Source of the DNA: JBHIDQ01 sp046760155
Lineage (GTDB): Bacteria > Chloroflexota > Dehalococcoidia > Dehalococcoidales > RBG-16-60-22
DNA: 30,221 nt
NCBI GenBank assembly: GCA_046760155.1
Contig: JBHIDQ010000005.1
Location: 1 to 30,221 of the forward strand
Reading direction: 5' to 3'
Shown: piece after piece, positions 7,410-15,187 of the stretch
Position numbering within the stretch: the first letter of the stretch is position 1
Layout: each line of letters opens with the position of its first letter
Made by a program: the position numbers and the translations under genes
The notes under the pieces: model-generated
The model's database searches: none
Seen by the model: the letters and a program-made list of their open reading frames with translations, nothing else
Told to the model about the DNA's origin: nothing

Positions 7410-8238
7410 GTTTATGCTTCCTCTTGCCCTTTGCTTTGTTTGCGGTACTCTCATCGGCTTTGGTTAACACCTGATTTAGCCAGTCAGCGATATCCTCGGC
7501 GATTTCTTGCCAGCCTGGCTCAACAATAAGCCAGTGGGCGTGGTTGGGCAATTCTCGGTAAGTGGCTACAGCTTTATATTTTCTGGCAGTTTTCCGAACC
7601 ACCGAAGCAGGCATTATCCTATCTTGGGAACCCTCTATAATCAGCATCGGGCAAGTAACCTTTGACTCATCGACTTGGGCAGCTCTTTTTTGGTCAAGAA
7701 ACCAGAAACCTATTTCGCACGCCGCCCGGCCAGACTCGTAAACGTATCTATCGTAAAGTCTTTTTTGCTCTTTCTCCGTCAGTAGGTTCATCGTTGAATA
7801 GGCCGCTTCTGCAAAAGTCTGTCGCATTGGCTTTCGCCAGAAGCCCCATCTGAGCAGCGGACTCAAAAAACCTCTAATGACTGATGGTTTTAGCGCCATA
7901 ATGCCAAGTGGTGATGGCGGTGCCGGAGCGAGGAGAACGAGAGCTTTGGCTAAACCCCGGCTGCCCAGGATTTGGGCTAGAAGACCGCCCATAGAGTGTC
8001 CCATCAGGATGGGGAGGGTGTCCAGCTTCCTGATGTCTTTTTCCAGGTCTTCGACATAATCCAGTAGACTGGTGGTGCCTAACTGGGGATGGGGTGGTGC
8101 TTTAGGGTCGACATCGTGAAGCCGTAATGTAGGCGTAATACAGTGGTAGCCTTTCCCCCCAAAGAATTGCTGAAAATTTTCCCAATTCCACCCACCACCC
8201 CACATGCCGTGAATCATCACTATTATTTCAGTCATCAT
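7396..8238 (-). CDS. Alpha/beta-hydrolase fold protein
   Basis: A 280-residue protein. VMIHGMWGGGWNWENFQQFF near residues 7-26 provides the oxyanion HG motif. LMGHSMGG has the nucleophile Ser82. A later IIEGSQDRIMP supplies the acid Asp and ELPNHAHWLIVEPGW the His. The catalytic triad is therefore complete, and an esterase, lipase or C-C hydrolase activity on a small substrate is likely, but the substrate is not evident. The C-terminus is a basic, Lys/His-rich tail (KAKGKRKHKHGAE). There is no Shine-Dalgarno before ATGATG at 8238; instead TATAAT lies 8 nt upstream, which suggests a leaderless message. It shares its upstream region with the divergent cupin gene at 8321 and overlaps the downstream cupin by 14 nt. 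Confidence 0.82.
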   Translation of the reverse strand: MMTEIIVMIHGMWGGGWNWENFQQFFGGKGYHCITPTLRLHDVDPKAPPHPQLGTTSLLDYVEDLEKDIRKLDTLPILMGHSMGGLLAQILGSRGLAKALVLLAPAPPSPLGIMALKPSVIRGFLSPLLRWGFWRKPMRQTFAEAAYSTMNLLTEKEQKRLYDRYVYESGRAACEIGFWFLDQKRAAQVDESKVTCPMLIIEGSQDRIMPASVVRKTARKYKAVATYRELPNHAHWLIVEPGWQEIAEDIADWLNQVLTKADESTANKAKGKRKHKHGAE

Positions 8239-8246
8239 TTTGGTTT

Positions 8247-8252
8247 ATTATA
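8247..8252 (-). promoter_or_regulatory. Perfect -10 box 8 nt before the hydrolase start
   Basis: On the minus strand TATAAT (8252-8247) is followed by 8 nt and then the ATG at 8238. Transcription starting about 7 nt after the box would begin at or next to the start codon. No good -35 hexamer was found at 16-18 bp. Confidence 0.35.
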
Positions 8253-8320
8253 TGTTGATAAAGCGCTACAATACAATAGGACTTGCAGAAACTAATGATA
8301 TAAACTAAAAAGGAGGAAGA

Positions 8321-8728
8321 ATGTCTCAGTGGGTTTATAAAGGACGGGAATTTCCATCGGTGAGGGTAGAGCCGCCTCGGGAAAGGTACTTGAAGCTGAT
8401 AACCTGTCCCGAGACAACTGGCTATGAGCCGGCGACGGTTCTTTTCTCGCACATCCCGGCGGGGAGTGCCACCGGGATGCATACGCATCCAGATAGTGAC
8501 GAGATAATGTACTGTGTCGGTCGTGGTGAGTGCATCATCGATGGCAAGAAGATAAAGCTAGAGACAGACTCGGTAATAGTTGCCCCTAAAGGGATAGAGC
8601 ACGAGTGCCGGAACACCAGTGAGACCGAGACCCTGAAGCTCTTCTGTGTTTACATTCCACCCATAAAGCTTAACGAGTTATTGACTGGGCTAGCCAAAAA
8701 GACCAGGGAATACCTCGAAGGCAAGTAG
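8321..8728 (+). CDS. Cupin-domain protein with complete metal site
   Basis: A 135-residue single-domain cupin. Motif 1 is TGMHTHPDSDEIMYCVGRGE, giving the two His, the Glu and the closing Gly. Motif 2 is VIVAPKGIEHECRN, giving the third His. A 3-His/1-Glu metal site is therefore expected. Sugar isomerases, dioxygenases and auxiliary sensors all use this fold, and the sequence does not choose between them. The strong AAGGAGG ribosome site 8 nt before ATG 8321 fixes the start. It is transcribed away from the alpha/beta hydrolase and may be monocistronic, since the porG gene 107 nt downstream has its own predicted promoter. Confidence 0.8.
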   Translation: MSQWVYKGREFPSVRVEPPRERYLKLITCPETTGYEPATVLFSHIPAGSATGMHTHPDSDEIMYCVGRGECIIDGKKIKLETDSVIVAPKGIEHECRNTSETETLKLFCVYIPPIKLNELLTGLAKKTREYLEGK

Positions 8729-8767
8729 TTCTCAGAGATGAGATAACCCTTTACTTCGAATCTGATG

Positions 8768-8790
8768 CTGCCTTAAGCACCTGAGGGCAG
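8768..8790 (+). terminator. Weak hairpin after the cupin gene
   Basis: CTGCCTT (8768-8774) pairs with GAGGGCAG (about 8783-8790) with one G-U pair and a loop of about 9 nt. The following T-run (ACAAACTTTT) is late and short, so termination is only a possibility. Confidence 0.25.
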
Positions 8791-8797
8791 ACAAACT

Positions 8798-8826
8798 TTT
8801 CCAAATCGAGTACTTCGTGATATGAT
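8798..8826 (+). promoter_or_regulatory. Promoter of the porGDAB operon, near-leaderless
   Basis: TTTCCA (8798-8803), a 17-bp spacer, then TATGAT (8821-8826) with an extended -10 TGA just before it. Only 9 nt separate the -10 box from the porG ATG at 8836, so the mRNA would start within 2-3 nt of the start codon. No Shine-Dalgarno is visible there. Confidence 0.45.
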
Positions 8827-8835
8827 AAAAAAGAA

Positions 8836-9408
8836 ATGAGCCCGAATAGGCATGTCGAAGAGGTGCGCTGGCATGGTAGAGGCGGGCAGGGGGCAGTGTT
8901 GGGGGCTAGTATCTTGGGCAGTGCCGCTGCCCTTTACGAAGGTAAATACGCCGTATCTTTCCCCAGTTTCGGTGCCGAACGGCGCGGTGCTCCGGTGCAG
9001 GCCTTTACTCGTATTGCTGACCATGTTATCCGGAGTCGCAGTCAGATTTATCACCCCACCAAAATCATCGTCTTGGATGATACCTTGCTTGGAGTAGTTA
9101 ACATAATGGATGGAGCCCAAGCAGAAGCCTCTATCTTCATCAATACGCGTAAAACGGTTTCAGAACTGGCTATTCCTGATTACTACAAGGTCATCACCTT
9201 AGATGCTTTGACTATTGCCCGAGACATTATCGGCATCGCCATTGTCAACACCACCATGCTGGGTGCTCTGGCTGGAGCGATTACCCTAGTTAGCCTGGAT
9301 TCTATCAAACAGGCTATCGCTGATGCTTTGCCCGAGAAAATAGCTGAGCGCAATATTGCTGCCGCCGAGGCGGCTTACCAAAAGGTGAGGGACAAATGGG
9401 GAAGTTAA
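8836..9408 (+). CDS. porG: 2-oxoacid:ferredoxin oxidoreductase gamma subunit
   Basis: A 190-residue protein starting MSPNRHVEEVRWHGRGGQGAV. The RxHGRGGQG motif is the signature of the gamma (domain III-like) subunit, followed by FPSFGAERRGAPVQAFTRI, where the family contacts CoA. With the next three genes it forms a PorGDAB-type enzyme, which oxidatively decarboxylates pyruvate or another 2-oxoacid with CoA and reduces ferredoxin; the reverse reaction can fix CO2. The gene order gamma-delta-alpha-beta matches many archaeal and bacterial por operons. Its 3' end overlaps the delta gene by 13 nt, so the two are translationally coupled. The 2-oxoacid used is inferred as pyruvate from the overall resemblance and is not proven. 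Confidence 0.88.
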   Translation: MSPNRHVEEVRWHGRGGQGAVLGASILGSAAALYEGKYAVSFPSFGAERRGAPVQAFTRIADHVIRSRSQIYHPTKIIVLDDTLLGVVNIMDGAQAEASIFINTRKTVSELAIPDYYKVITLDALTIARDIIGIAIVNTTMLGALAGAITLVSLDSIKQAIADALPEKIAERNIAAAEAAYQKVRDKWGS

Positions 9409-9659
9409 TTCCGGGACCAGTATCCAAAGCCGGTACTGTACCCACCAAAATGGGGAGCTGGAGTACCGTTAAACCGGTGCTGAGAGGCAAATGCACCTTC
9501 TGTCTCTTCTGCTGGATTTTCTGCCCGGAGGGCGCCATTAGTCAGGATGAGAAAAATAAAAAAGTGCTCTTTAACGATGAAGAATGTAAGGGCTGTGGTA
9601 TCTGCGTTAGAGAGTGTCCAACCAAGGCAATCGAAATGGTTGAGCCTGTGAGCCGGTAA
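9396..9659 (+). CDS. porD: 2-oxoacid:ferredoxin oxidoreductase delta (ferredoxin) subunit
   Basis: An 87-residue protein with two [4Fe-4S] ferredoxin motifs, CTFCLFCWIFCPEG and CKGCGICVRECPTKA, each CxxCxxCxxxCP. The N-terminal PGPVSKAGTVPTKMGSW segment is usual in PorD. It carries electrons from the catalytic subunits to soluble ferredoxin. It starts inside the porG reading frame (13-nt overlap) and is followed 10 nt later by the alpha gene. The aromatic residues around the first cluster (FCLFCWIFC) are typical of this subunit. No cluster ligand is missing. Confidence 0.9.
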   Translation: MGKLIPGPVSKAGTVPTKMGSWSTVKPVLRGKCTFCLFCWIFCPEGAISQDEKNKKVLFNDEECKGCGICVRECPTKAIEMVEPVSR

Positions 9660-9669
9660 AGGAGAAGTA

Positions 9670-10848
9670 ATGTCCACCAAAACACCAGTAAAGAAATATA
9701 TTACTGCCAATGAGGCGGTAGCTTACGCAGCTAAACTGGCTCGTGTTGATGTCGTTGCTGCCTATCCAATAACACCTCAGACCAGCATTGTAGAAAAGCT
9801 CGCTAGCTTTATTGCTAACGGCGAGATGGACGCCGATTTCATCAAAGTCGAATCGGAGCACTCTGCCTTGACTGCCTGCATGGGTGCCCGTATGGCTGGG
9901 GTGCGAGCCTTCACCTCAACCTCATCCCAGGGATTAGAGTATATGCATGAAATGCTGGCCTATGTCAGCGGCGGTCGTTATCCGTTAGTTCTGGCTAACG
10001 TGTGCCGTTCGGTGGCTCTACCCTGGAGTATCTGGGGAGACCAGCAGGATGCCATTCAGCAGCGGGATACCGGCTGGATTCAAATCTTTACCGAGACCGG
10101 TCAAGAAGCGCTGGATATGGTTCTCCAGGCTTACCGCATTGCGGAAGACCACCGCATACTACTTCCGGTGATGATATGTCTCGATGGCTTTATCCAGTCG
10201 CACACCGAAGAACTGGTGGAAATCCCGAATCAAGAGAGTGTTGATGCCTTTCTGCCACCCTATGACCCGGTAGTTACTCTGGATGTGGATAATCCTTATT
10301 CCATATCGGTTGGCGGCTTTGGCAAACATTATGCTGGCTGGCGTAGGGAACAGCAGGAAGCGGCGGAGAAAGCTAAGGAGGTTATTGTTGAGGTAGGCGA
10401 TGAGTTTGACCGCATCTTTGGTCGTCACTATGGAGGACTGGTCGAATCGTACTGCAGTGAGGGAGCGGAAGCGGTCATCCTACTCATGGGTGCCTTAACC
10501 GGAACCGCTCGGGAAGTGGTAGACGAAATGCGTGCCCAAGGCAAAGCGGTGGGCTTGATCAAGGTCAGGGCTTTCCGACCCTTCCCTATCCAGGAGTTAA
10601 GGCAAGCTCTCGCCAGGGTCAAAGCAGCGGCGGTGCTCGATAGAGATTGCTCTTATGGCTATGAAGGCGCTTTGGCAACAGACCTGAAGGCTGCCCTCTA
10701 TGGCTTACCTAACCCGCCCGCCGTGTTAAATTTTATCGGTGGGCTGGGTGGTGCTGATGTTCCGCCTGAGCAAATGAAATATATGCTGGATAAAGCTCTT
10801 GTGGCAGAAAAAGGAGCGGCACCAAGTTTGGAGTTTATCGGCTTATGA
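9670..10848 (+). CDS. porA: 2-oxoacid:ferredoxin oxidoreductase alpha subunit
   Basis: A 392-residue protein, the standard PorA length. AYPITPQTS (residues 31-39) is the alpha-subunit signature in the Pyr domain (domain I). HSALTACMGARMAGVRAFTSTSSQ covers the conserved region that helps bind thiamine diphosphate. The last third (LLMGALTGTAREVVDEMRAQ) is the transketolase C-like domain II. Together with beta it forms the TPP active site that decarboxylates the 2-oxoacid. AAAGGAG 5 nt before the ATG supports the start. Its stop overlaps the beta gene start by 4 nt (ATGA), which is strong evidence of coupling. Confidence 0.9.
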   Translation: MSTKTPVKKYITANEAVAYAAKLARVDVVAAYPITPQTSIVEKLASFIANGEMDADFIKVESEHSALTACMGARMAGVRAFTSTSSQGLEYMHEMLAYVSGGRYPLVLANVCRSVALPWSIWGDQQDAIQQRDTGWIQIFTETGQEALDMVLQAYRIAEDHRILLPVMICLDGFIQSHTEELVEIPNQESVDAFLPPYDPVVTLDVDNPYSISVGGFGKHYAGWRREQQEAAEKAKEVIVEVGDEFDRIFGRHYGGLVESYCSEGAEAVILLMGALTGTAREVVDEMRAQGKAVGLIKVRAFRPFPIQELRQALARVKAAAVLDRDCSYGYEGALATDLKAALYGLPNPPAVLNFIGGLGGADVPPEQMKYMLDKALVAEKGAAPSLEFIGL

Positions 10849-11699
10849 AACTGAAAGAAGTCTCCAAAGAGGAATTATTCCGTTGCTCCTATGGCTGTGC
10901 TGGCTGCGCTTCCGTTTTGGCGGTGCGCCTTACCCTAAAGGTGCTGGGAAGAAAAAGTGTTTTTGTCGTGCCGGCAAACTGCATCAGCACTGTATCCTGT
11001 TACTATCCCCAGGCACCTTTCTTTGTGCCCATGACGGTTATGGCTTTTGCCGCCACCGCTGCCGCCTGTTCTGGCATCAGTGCCGGTTTCAAGAGACGGG
11101 GGCGAGAAGACATCCATGTGGTTGGCTTCTCTGGAGACGGAGGCACGGCAGATATCGGGATTCAAGCCCTTTCCGGGGCTATTGACTGTGGTAACAAGTT
11201 CATCTATATCTGCTACGATAATGAAGCCTACATGAATACCGGCATCCAGAGAAGCGGCCTGACTCCTTATGGCGCCACCACCACAACTACCCCAAGCCCG
11301 TGCTTCGAAAATAAACCCAAAAAAGACATGTTGCGCATCGTGGCGGCTCACGATATTCCTTATGCCGCTACCGCCTGCATATCTTACCCTCTGGACTTTA
11401 TGCAGAAAGTAGAAAAGGCAAGCCAGGTCAACGGCCCTACTTACATTCATATCTTGGTGCCGTGCCCCACTGGCTGGGGTTTTGCTCCTGACCTTGCTAT
11501 AGAGATAGGCCGCATGGCGGTCGAGAGCGGTATGTGGAACCTAACAGAGTTTGAGAACGGCGAATTCCGCACTACTTACAGGCCACGCCGCAAGCGTCCA
11601 GTCTCTGAATACTTTGAGGTGCAGACCCGCTTCCACCACCTCAGCGCTGAGGAAATCGCAGCCATTCAGCGCCAAATTGACCGCAAACAAGTAAGTTAG
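10845..11699 (+). CDS. porB: 2-oxoacid:ferredoxin oxidoreductase beta subunit (TPP-binding)
   Basis: A 284-residue protein. The TPP/Mg motif starts with GDGG at residues 97-100 and ends at DNEAYMNTG, with Asn126 about 27 residues later. Cysteines C18 and C21 (YGCAGC), C46 (VPANC) and one in VPCPTGW have the spacing expected for the proximal [4Fe-4S] cluster of PorB; C14 is extra. The run after NTGIQRSG (SGLTPYGATTTTTPSP) is also characteristic of PorB. It starts within the alpha stop codon (4-nt overlap). Downstream, the E2 gene of a 2-oxoacid dehydrogenase converges with only 51 nt between the stops, so two mechanistically different routes for the same kind of reaction lie tail-to-tail. Confidence 0.9.
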   Translation: MKLKEVSKEELFRCSYGCAGCASVLAVRLTLKVLGRKSVFVVPANCISTVSCYYPQAPFFVPMTVMAFAATAAACSGISAGFKRRGREDIHVVGFSGDGGTADIGIQALSGAIDCGNKFIYICYDNEAYMNTGIQRSGLTPYGATTTTTPSPCFENKPKKDMLRIVAAHDIPYAATACISYPLDFMQKVEKASQVNGPTYIHILVPCPTGWGFAPDLAIEIGRMAVESGMWNLTEFENGEFRTTYRPRRKRPVSEYFEVQTRFHHLSAEEIAAIQRQIDRKQVS

Positions 11700-11741
11700 C
11701 AAAACATTTAGCCTTAATTTCCCTGTCTCACTGAAGTGAAG

Positions 11742-11766
11742 CCATCTGTTCTACAAAATCAGATGG
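11742..11766. other. Hairpin between the convergent porB and E2 genes
   Basis: A perfect 7-bp stem, CCATCTG (11742-11748) and CAGATGG (11760-11766), with an 11-nt loop spanning the E2 stop codon. No T-run follows on either strand, so it is not a canonical Rho-independent terminator, although it may help end convergent transcripts. Confidence 0.3.
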
Positions 11767-12938
11767 AAAGGATTTTCAATGTAATTCTTCAGGCTCTGCA
11801 GGAACTGTGCCCCAATGGCACCATCCAGAACGCGATGGTCAATAGACAAAGTCAGTGTCATCATGGGCCTGATTACAATCTCGCCGTTTCTCACTACTGG
11901 TTTTTCGGCAATACGTCCCACCGCTAAAATAGCCGCCTCGGGTGGCTGTAGAATGGCACTGAACTGGTCTATTTCAAACATTCCGAGGTTAGAAATGGTG
12001 AAAGTGCTACCAGTCATCTCTTCCTTAGTGAGGGTGCGTTCCCTTGCCTTTTGCACCAGCTCGGCTCTGGCTTGAGTAATCTCGGCTAAAGATTTCTGGT
12101 CCGCCAGGCGAATGACGGGAACAACCAATCCCCCTTCCACCGCAGTCACCAACCCGATATCTATCCGCTTGAAGAGTTTCACTCCTCCATCAACATAGGA
12201 GCAATTGAGAGCCGGGTTATCCTTCAGCGCTTTGGTCACTATCTTGATAATCAAATCAGTTAGCGTCAATCGGATTCCAGTTTGGCTCTCAATGACGGGT
12301 AGCAATTGGTTACGTATCTTCCCTAATTCCTGAGCATCAACCTCCACAGAGAGATAGAAGTGTGGCGTTTGAAAACTCTCCGTCATGCGCCGGGCAATAA
12401 CCTCTCGCATTGAGGATAGGGGGACTATTTCTTCTTCAGCTAATTTGGGCGTTTCTTTGGTGGCTGGAACGGCTGCTTTGCCCTCTTCTAGAGCCTGCAG
12501 GACATCTTCCTTGGTAATTCTGCCACCCGGGCCCGTTCCAGTTACCAGCGATAGGTCAATATTATGCTCTCTAGCAATATTTCTCGCCAGTGGTGAAGCC
12601 TTTATCTCCTTGGCTCTCTTGGCTACTTCGGGTTCCTCGACCGGTTTTTCTTGCTTAGCTTTGACAATAACCGGTTCGAGAACTTCTGGTGCCTCCTCGC
12701 CGGGCTGAAGAATAAAAGCAATTGTGGTGCCTACGGGGACCTCGTCGCCAGCTTTGGCCGTTATCTTACTTAAGATACCCGATGTTTCCGCTTCAATCTC
12801 GAAGGCGGTCTTCTCGCTTTCTATTTCGAGAATAACCTCCCCTTTTTCCACCCGGTCGCCTTCGTTCTTTAGCCACCTGACGATTTTCCCGCTCTTCATG
12901 GCTTCATCAAGTTTGGGGAAAATTATGGCCACCGCCAT
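11751..12938 (-). CDS. pdhC: 2-oxoacid dehydrogenase complex E2 (dihydrolipoyl acyltransferase)
   Basis: A 395-residue protein with the classic layout. The N-terminal lipoyl domain has the modified lysine in IESEKTAFEIE near residue 44. A flexible linker rich in Ala, Pro and Glu follows, then a peripheral-subunit-binding domain (ASPLARNIAREHNIDLSLV...GRITKEDVLQAL). The catalytic acyltransferase domain ends with SIDHRVLDGAIGAQFL, the HxxxDG active site. It transfers the acyl group from E1 to CoA. GGAGG 8 nt before the ATG supports the start. It is the last gene of the E1alpha-E1beta-E2 operon; no E3 is present here. The acyl substrate (pyruvate, acetoin or branched-chain) is not decided by the sequence, so the symbol is provisional. 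Confidence 0.88.
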   Translation of the reverse strand: MAVAIIFPKLDEAMKSGKIVRWLKNEGDRVEKGEVILEIESEKTAFEIEAETSGILSKITAKAGDEVPVGTTIAFILQPGEEAPEVLEPVIVKAKQEKPVEEPEVAKRAKEIKASPLARNIAREHNIDLSLVTGTGPGGRITKEDVLQALEEGKAAVPATKETPKLAEEEIVPLSSMREVIARRMTESFQTPHFYLSVEVDAQELGKIRNQLLPVIESQTGIRLTLTDLIIKIVTKALKDNPALNCSYVDGGVKLFKRIDIGLVTAVEGGLVVPVIRLADQKSLAEITQARAELVQKARERTLTKEEMTGSTFTISNLGMFEIDQFSAILQPPEAAILAVGRIAEKPVVRNGEIVIRPMMTLTLSIDHRVLDGAIGAQFLQSLKNYIENPFHLIL

Positions 12939-12982
12939 TTCAGTACCTCCAGTCTTCTCTTACCAAGATACTTCATAATCAT

Positions 12983-13960
12983 CTACTTACCCATTAATTC
13001 CAGAGCTGCCGCCTTAATATTATCTTCATTAGGGAGGATATAATCCTCCATCTTAGGATTAAAAGGGATCGGTGAATCAAGGGCAGCTACTCGCTTGATC
13101 GGTGCATCCAGATAGTCGAAAGCCTTCTCGGCAATGATGGCGGCAATCTCAGCACCAAAGCCACCCGTCCGGCAGGCTTCATAAACGACCATCACTTTGC
13201 CTGTCTTTTGCACCGAACTCAAGATGACATCTTCATCGAGAGGTTTTAGTGTTCGTGGGTCGACTACCTCTAATTCTATTCCGTCCTTTTTCAGTTCCTC
13301 AGCAACCGTCAAGGCACGGATGGCGCTTCGTGAGTAGGCAACAACGGTTATATCCTTACCCTGGCGCTTGACCTCTCCTTTTCCAAGCGGCACCAAGTAT
13401 TCCTCCTCGGGAACTTCGCCGGTTTCGCCATACAGTTTTTTGTGTTCAATGAATATCACCGGATTATCTTCTCGTATGCTTGATTTGAGCAGTCCTTTAG
13501 CATCGTAGGCGTTGGAGGGCATCACCACCAGCAACCCTGGTATATGCGCATAGATTGCCTCTAGAGACTGGGAGTGGTGAGGTCCCGCGGCAACTCCACC
13601 ACCACCCTGGGTACGTATTACCAGTGGTACTTTTACCATGCCACCAGTCATGTAACGGAGCTTGGCGATTTGATTAATAATTTGGTCAGCAGCAATGAAA
13701 GAAAAGTCGATATACATAATCTCAGCTACGGGTCGCATCCCGACGAGGGCGGTTCCCAGGGCGGCACCAGCGATGGAAGCTTCCGCCAAAGGGGTATTTC
13801 TGATTCTCTCGTGACCAAATTCATCCAGCAGTCCCTGGGTTACTTTGTAGGAACCACCATATTCGGCGATTTCTTCTCCTATCAAGAAGACTGAAGGGTC
13901 GCGCTTCATTTCTTCTCTTAACGCTTCCCGTACTGCCTCTCTGAAGGTTAACTCTCGCAT
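12983..13960 (-). CDS. pdhB: 2-oxoacid dehydrogenase E1 beta subunit
   Basis: A 325-residue transketolase-type beta subunit, the usual length. It begins MRELTFREAVREALREEMKR and contains LIGEEIAEYGGSYKVTQGL, RTQGGGGVAAGPHHSQSLE and IFIEHKKLYGETGEVPEEEY, all conserved in PdhB, AcoB and BkdB proteins. It completes the TPP site with E1alpha and docks on E2. The gene starts 15 nt after the E1alpha stop with a G-rich ribosome site (GGGGGGTT), and E2 follows 44 nt later. The complex is cytoplasmic and would produce acyl-CoA plus NADH, provided an E3 is encoded elsewhere in the genome. Confidence 0.88.
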   Translation of the reverse strand: MRELTFREAVREALREEMKRDPSVFLIGEEIAEYGGSYKVTQGLLDEFGHERIRNTPLAEASIAGAALGTALVGMRPVAEIMYIDFSFIAADQIINQIAKLRYMTGGMVKVPLVIRTQGGGGVAAGPHHSQSLEAIYAHIPGLLVVMPSNAYDAKGLLKSSIREDNPVIFIEHKKLYGETGEVPEEEYLVPLGKGEVKRQGKDITVVAYSRSAIRALTVAEELKKDGIELEVVDPRTLKPLDEDVILSSVQKTGKVMVVYEACRTGGFGAEIAAIIAEKAFDYLDAPIKRVAALDSPIPFNPKMEDYILPNEDNIKAAALELMGK

Positions 13961-13975
13961 TCTAACCCCCCTTAC

Positions 13976-14947
13976 TTATCTTGCGATGTAGTAAATATCC
14001 TCAAGAGCTTCTTCGACTTTGGGTTCGGGACTCTCCGTGGCAAACTTGACTGCCTCGTCGAGTTCCCGCAGGGTGGCACTGTGAATCTCTTCAATCTCCG
14101 ATTCAGTAGCCATTTTGTTCTGTAAAAGTTGATTGCGCAGCCGCTCAATGGGGTCTTTTTTTCGCCATTCCTCAATTTCCTCTTTGGTTCGGTAGCTCGT
14201 CCCGGGGTCACCCATATGATGGCCATAGGGCCTATAGGTGGTGCCAACGATGAGAATTGGGCCGCCACCTTTTCTGGCTTTCTCAATGGCCTCTCTGGCT
14301 ACCTCAGCCATGGCGATGGCGTCATTCCCATCGACACTTATTCCGGGAATACCGTAGCCCTTAGCCCGGTCAGATAGGTCGCTAAGCCTGGTATAGTCTC
14401 TGATGGGAGTGCTTTGCTGGTATTGATTGTTCTGGCAGACGAAGAGCACCGGTAAATTCCAGATAGCGGCTAGGCCAATGCCCTCATGAAAGGCGCCGGA
14501 GTTGGTGGCACCGTCACCAAAGAAAGCAACCACCACCCGGTCCAGATTTTTCATCTTGCAGCCCAGGGCGACGCCAGCGGCTATGGGAATGCCATCGCCA
14601 ACAATCCCGGTGGCACCAAGGATATTGCGGTCGACGGCGGCGATATGCATCGAACCACCCTTGCCTTTGCAGTACCCGGTTTCTTTGGCAAAGAGCTCAG
14701 CCATCATCCTATCGAGCCTGGCTCCCTTGGCAATAATATCACCGTGGCCACGATGAGTAGAAATAACGTAGTCGTCTTCCCGGAGAAAGGCACAAACGGC
14801 GGCCGGAATCGCCTCTTGACCGATAGAAGGATGGATGAAACCGGGTAAACCTTTGCGGTACTCCGCCATTGCCCTCTCCTCAAAAAACCGAATCCGCACC
14901 ATTGTGGTGTAAATTTCTTTGAGCTTTGCCTTGTCGATTTCGGCCAT
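13976..14947 (-). CDS. pdhA: 2-oxoacid dehydrogenase E1 alpha subunit
   Basis: I chose the ATG at 14947 (MAEIDKAKLKEIYTTMVRIR), 8 nt after AGGAGGG; this gives 323 residues, the AcoA/PdhA length. A longer in-frame start at 14983 lacks a ribosome site. The TPP/Mg motif starts GDGATNSGAFHEG and ends at CQNN, with the usual spacing. Earlier, KGKGGSMHIAA and GATGIVGDGIPIAAGVALG are typical of the family, as is YRPYGHHMGDPGTSYR for the phosphorylation-loop region. It decarboxylates the 2-oxoacid and passes the acyl group to the E2 lipoyl arm. It is first in the operon and divergent from the enolase-superfamily gene at 15188. Confidence 0.88.
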   Translation of the reverse strand: MAEIDKAKLKEIYTTMVRIRFFEERAMAEYRKGLPGFIHPSIGQEAIPAAVCAFLREDDYVISTHRGHGDIIAKGARLDRMMAELFAKETGYCKGKGGSMHIAAVDRNILGATGIVGDGIPIAAGVALGCKMKNLDRVVVAFFGDGATNSGAFHEGIGLAAIWNLPVLFVCQNNQYQQSTPIRDYTRLSDLSDRAKGYGIPGISVDGNDAIAMAEVAREAIEKARKGGGPILIVGTTYRPYGHHMGDPGTSYRTKEEIEEWRKKDPIERLRNQLLQNKMATESEIEEIHSATLRELDEAVKFATESPEPKVEEALEDIYYIAR

Positions 14948-14997
14948 AAATTCCCTCCTGTTCGTTCCTACCGGGAGATACATCAGCTTTCAGCGTT

Positions 14998-15026
14998 AGA
15001 CTACCATACCGTTGTTTCTTGGTCAA
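14998..15026 (-). promoter_or_regulatory. Candidate promoter of the E1alpha-E1beta-E2 operon
   Basis: On the minus strand TTGACC (15026-15021), a 17-bp spacer, then TAGTCT (15003-14998). The -10 is a poor match. A near-perfect dyad at 15037-15059 sits just upstream of the -35 box. Confidence 0.35.
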
Positions 15027-15036
15027 GGTTCACCAA

Positions 15037-15059
15037 TTCCCTCAGTTTTCTGAGGGGAA
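15037..15059. promoter_or_regulatory. Dyad, possible operator between divergent operons
   Basis: CCCTCAG-TTTT-CTGAGGG at 15039-15056, a perfect 7-bp inverted repeat that can extend by one G-U and one A-T pair. No T-run follows on either strand, so a protein-binding site is as likely as a hairpin. It lies between the E1alpha and enolase-superfamily promoters. Confidence 0.4.
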
Positions 15060-15109
15060 AGCAGTGTAATGCCATCTGATTTTGCCGATTAAGCGTCATC
15101 TTTATGCCC

Positions 15110-15138
15110 TTGCGGAGTGTTCCTTTGCAGAGTATAAT
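15110..15138 (+). promoter_or_regulatory. Promoter of the enolase-superfamily/flavoprotein operon
   Basis: TTGCGG (15110-15115), exactly 17 bp, then a perfect TATAAT (15133-15138). Transcription would begin near 15145, which is downstream of the longer in-frame start at 15104 and so supports the ATG at 15188. Confidence 0.5.
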
Positions 15139-15187
15139 CCTTTTAGCCCATTTGAGGACAAGTTCCGTATTTCAAGGAGGTGTATTG

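Noticed and set aside
10935..11450. 171-codon open frame antisense to porB
   Set aside because: It is a shadow of the porB coding sequence; its translation has no family resemblance, and porB is fully supported by motifs and overlap with porA.
11728..11739. TCACT-GA-AGTGA inverted repeat between convergent operons
   Set aside because: A 2-nt loop is too small for an RNA hairpin and no T-run follows; as a DNA dyad it is too short to claim.
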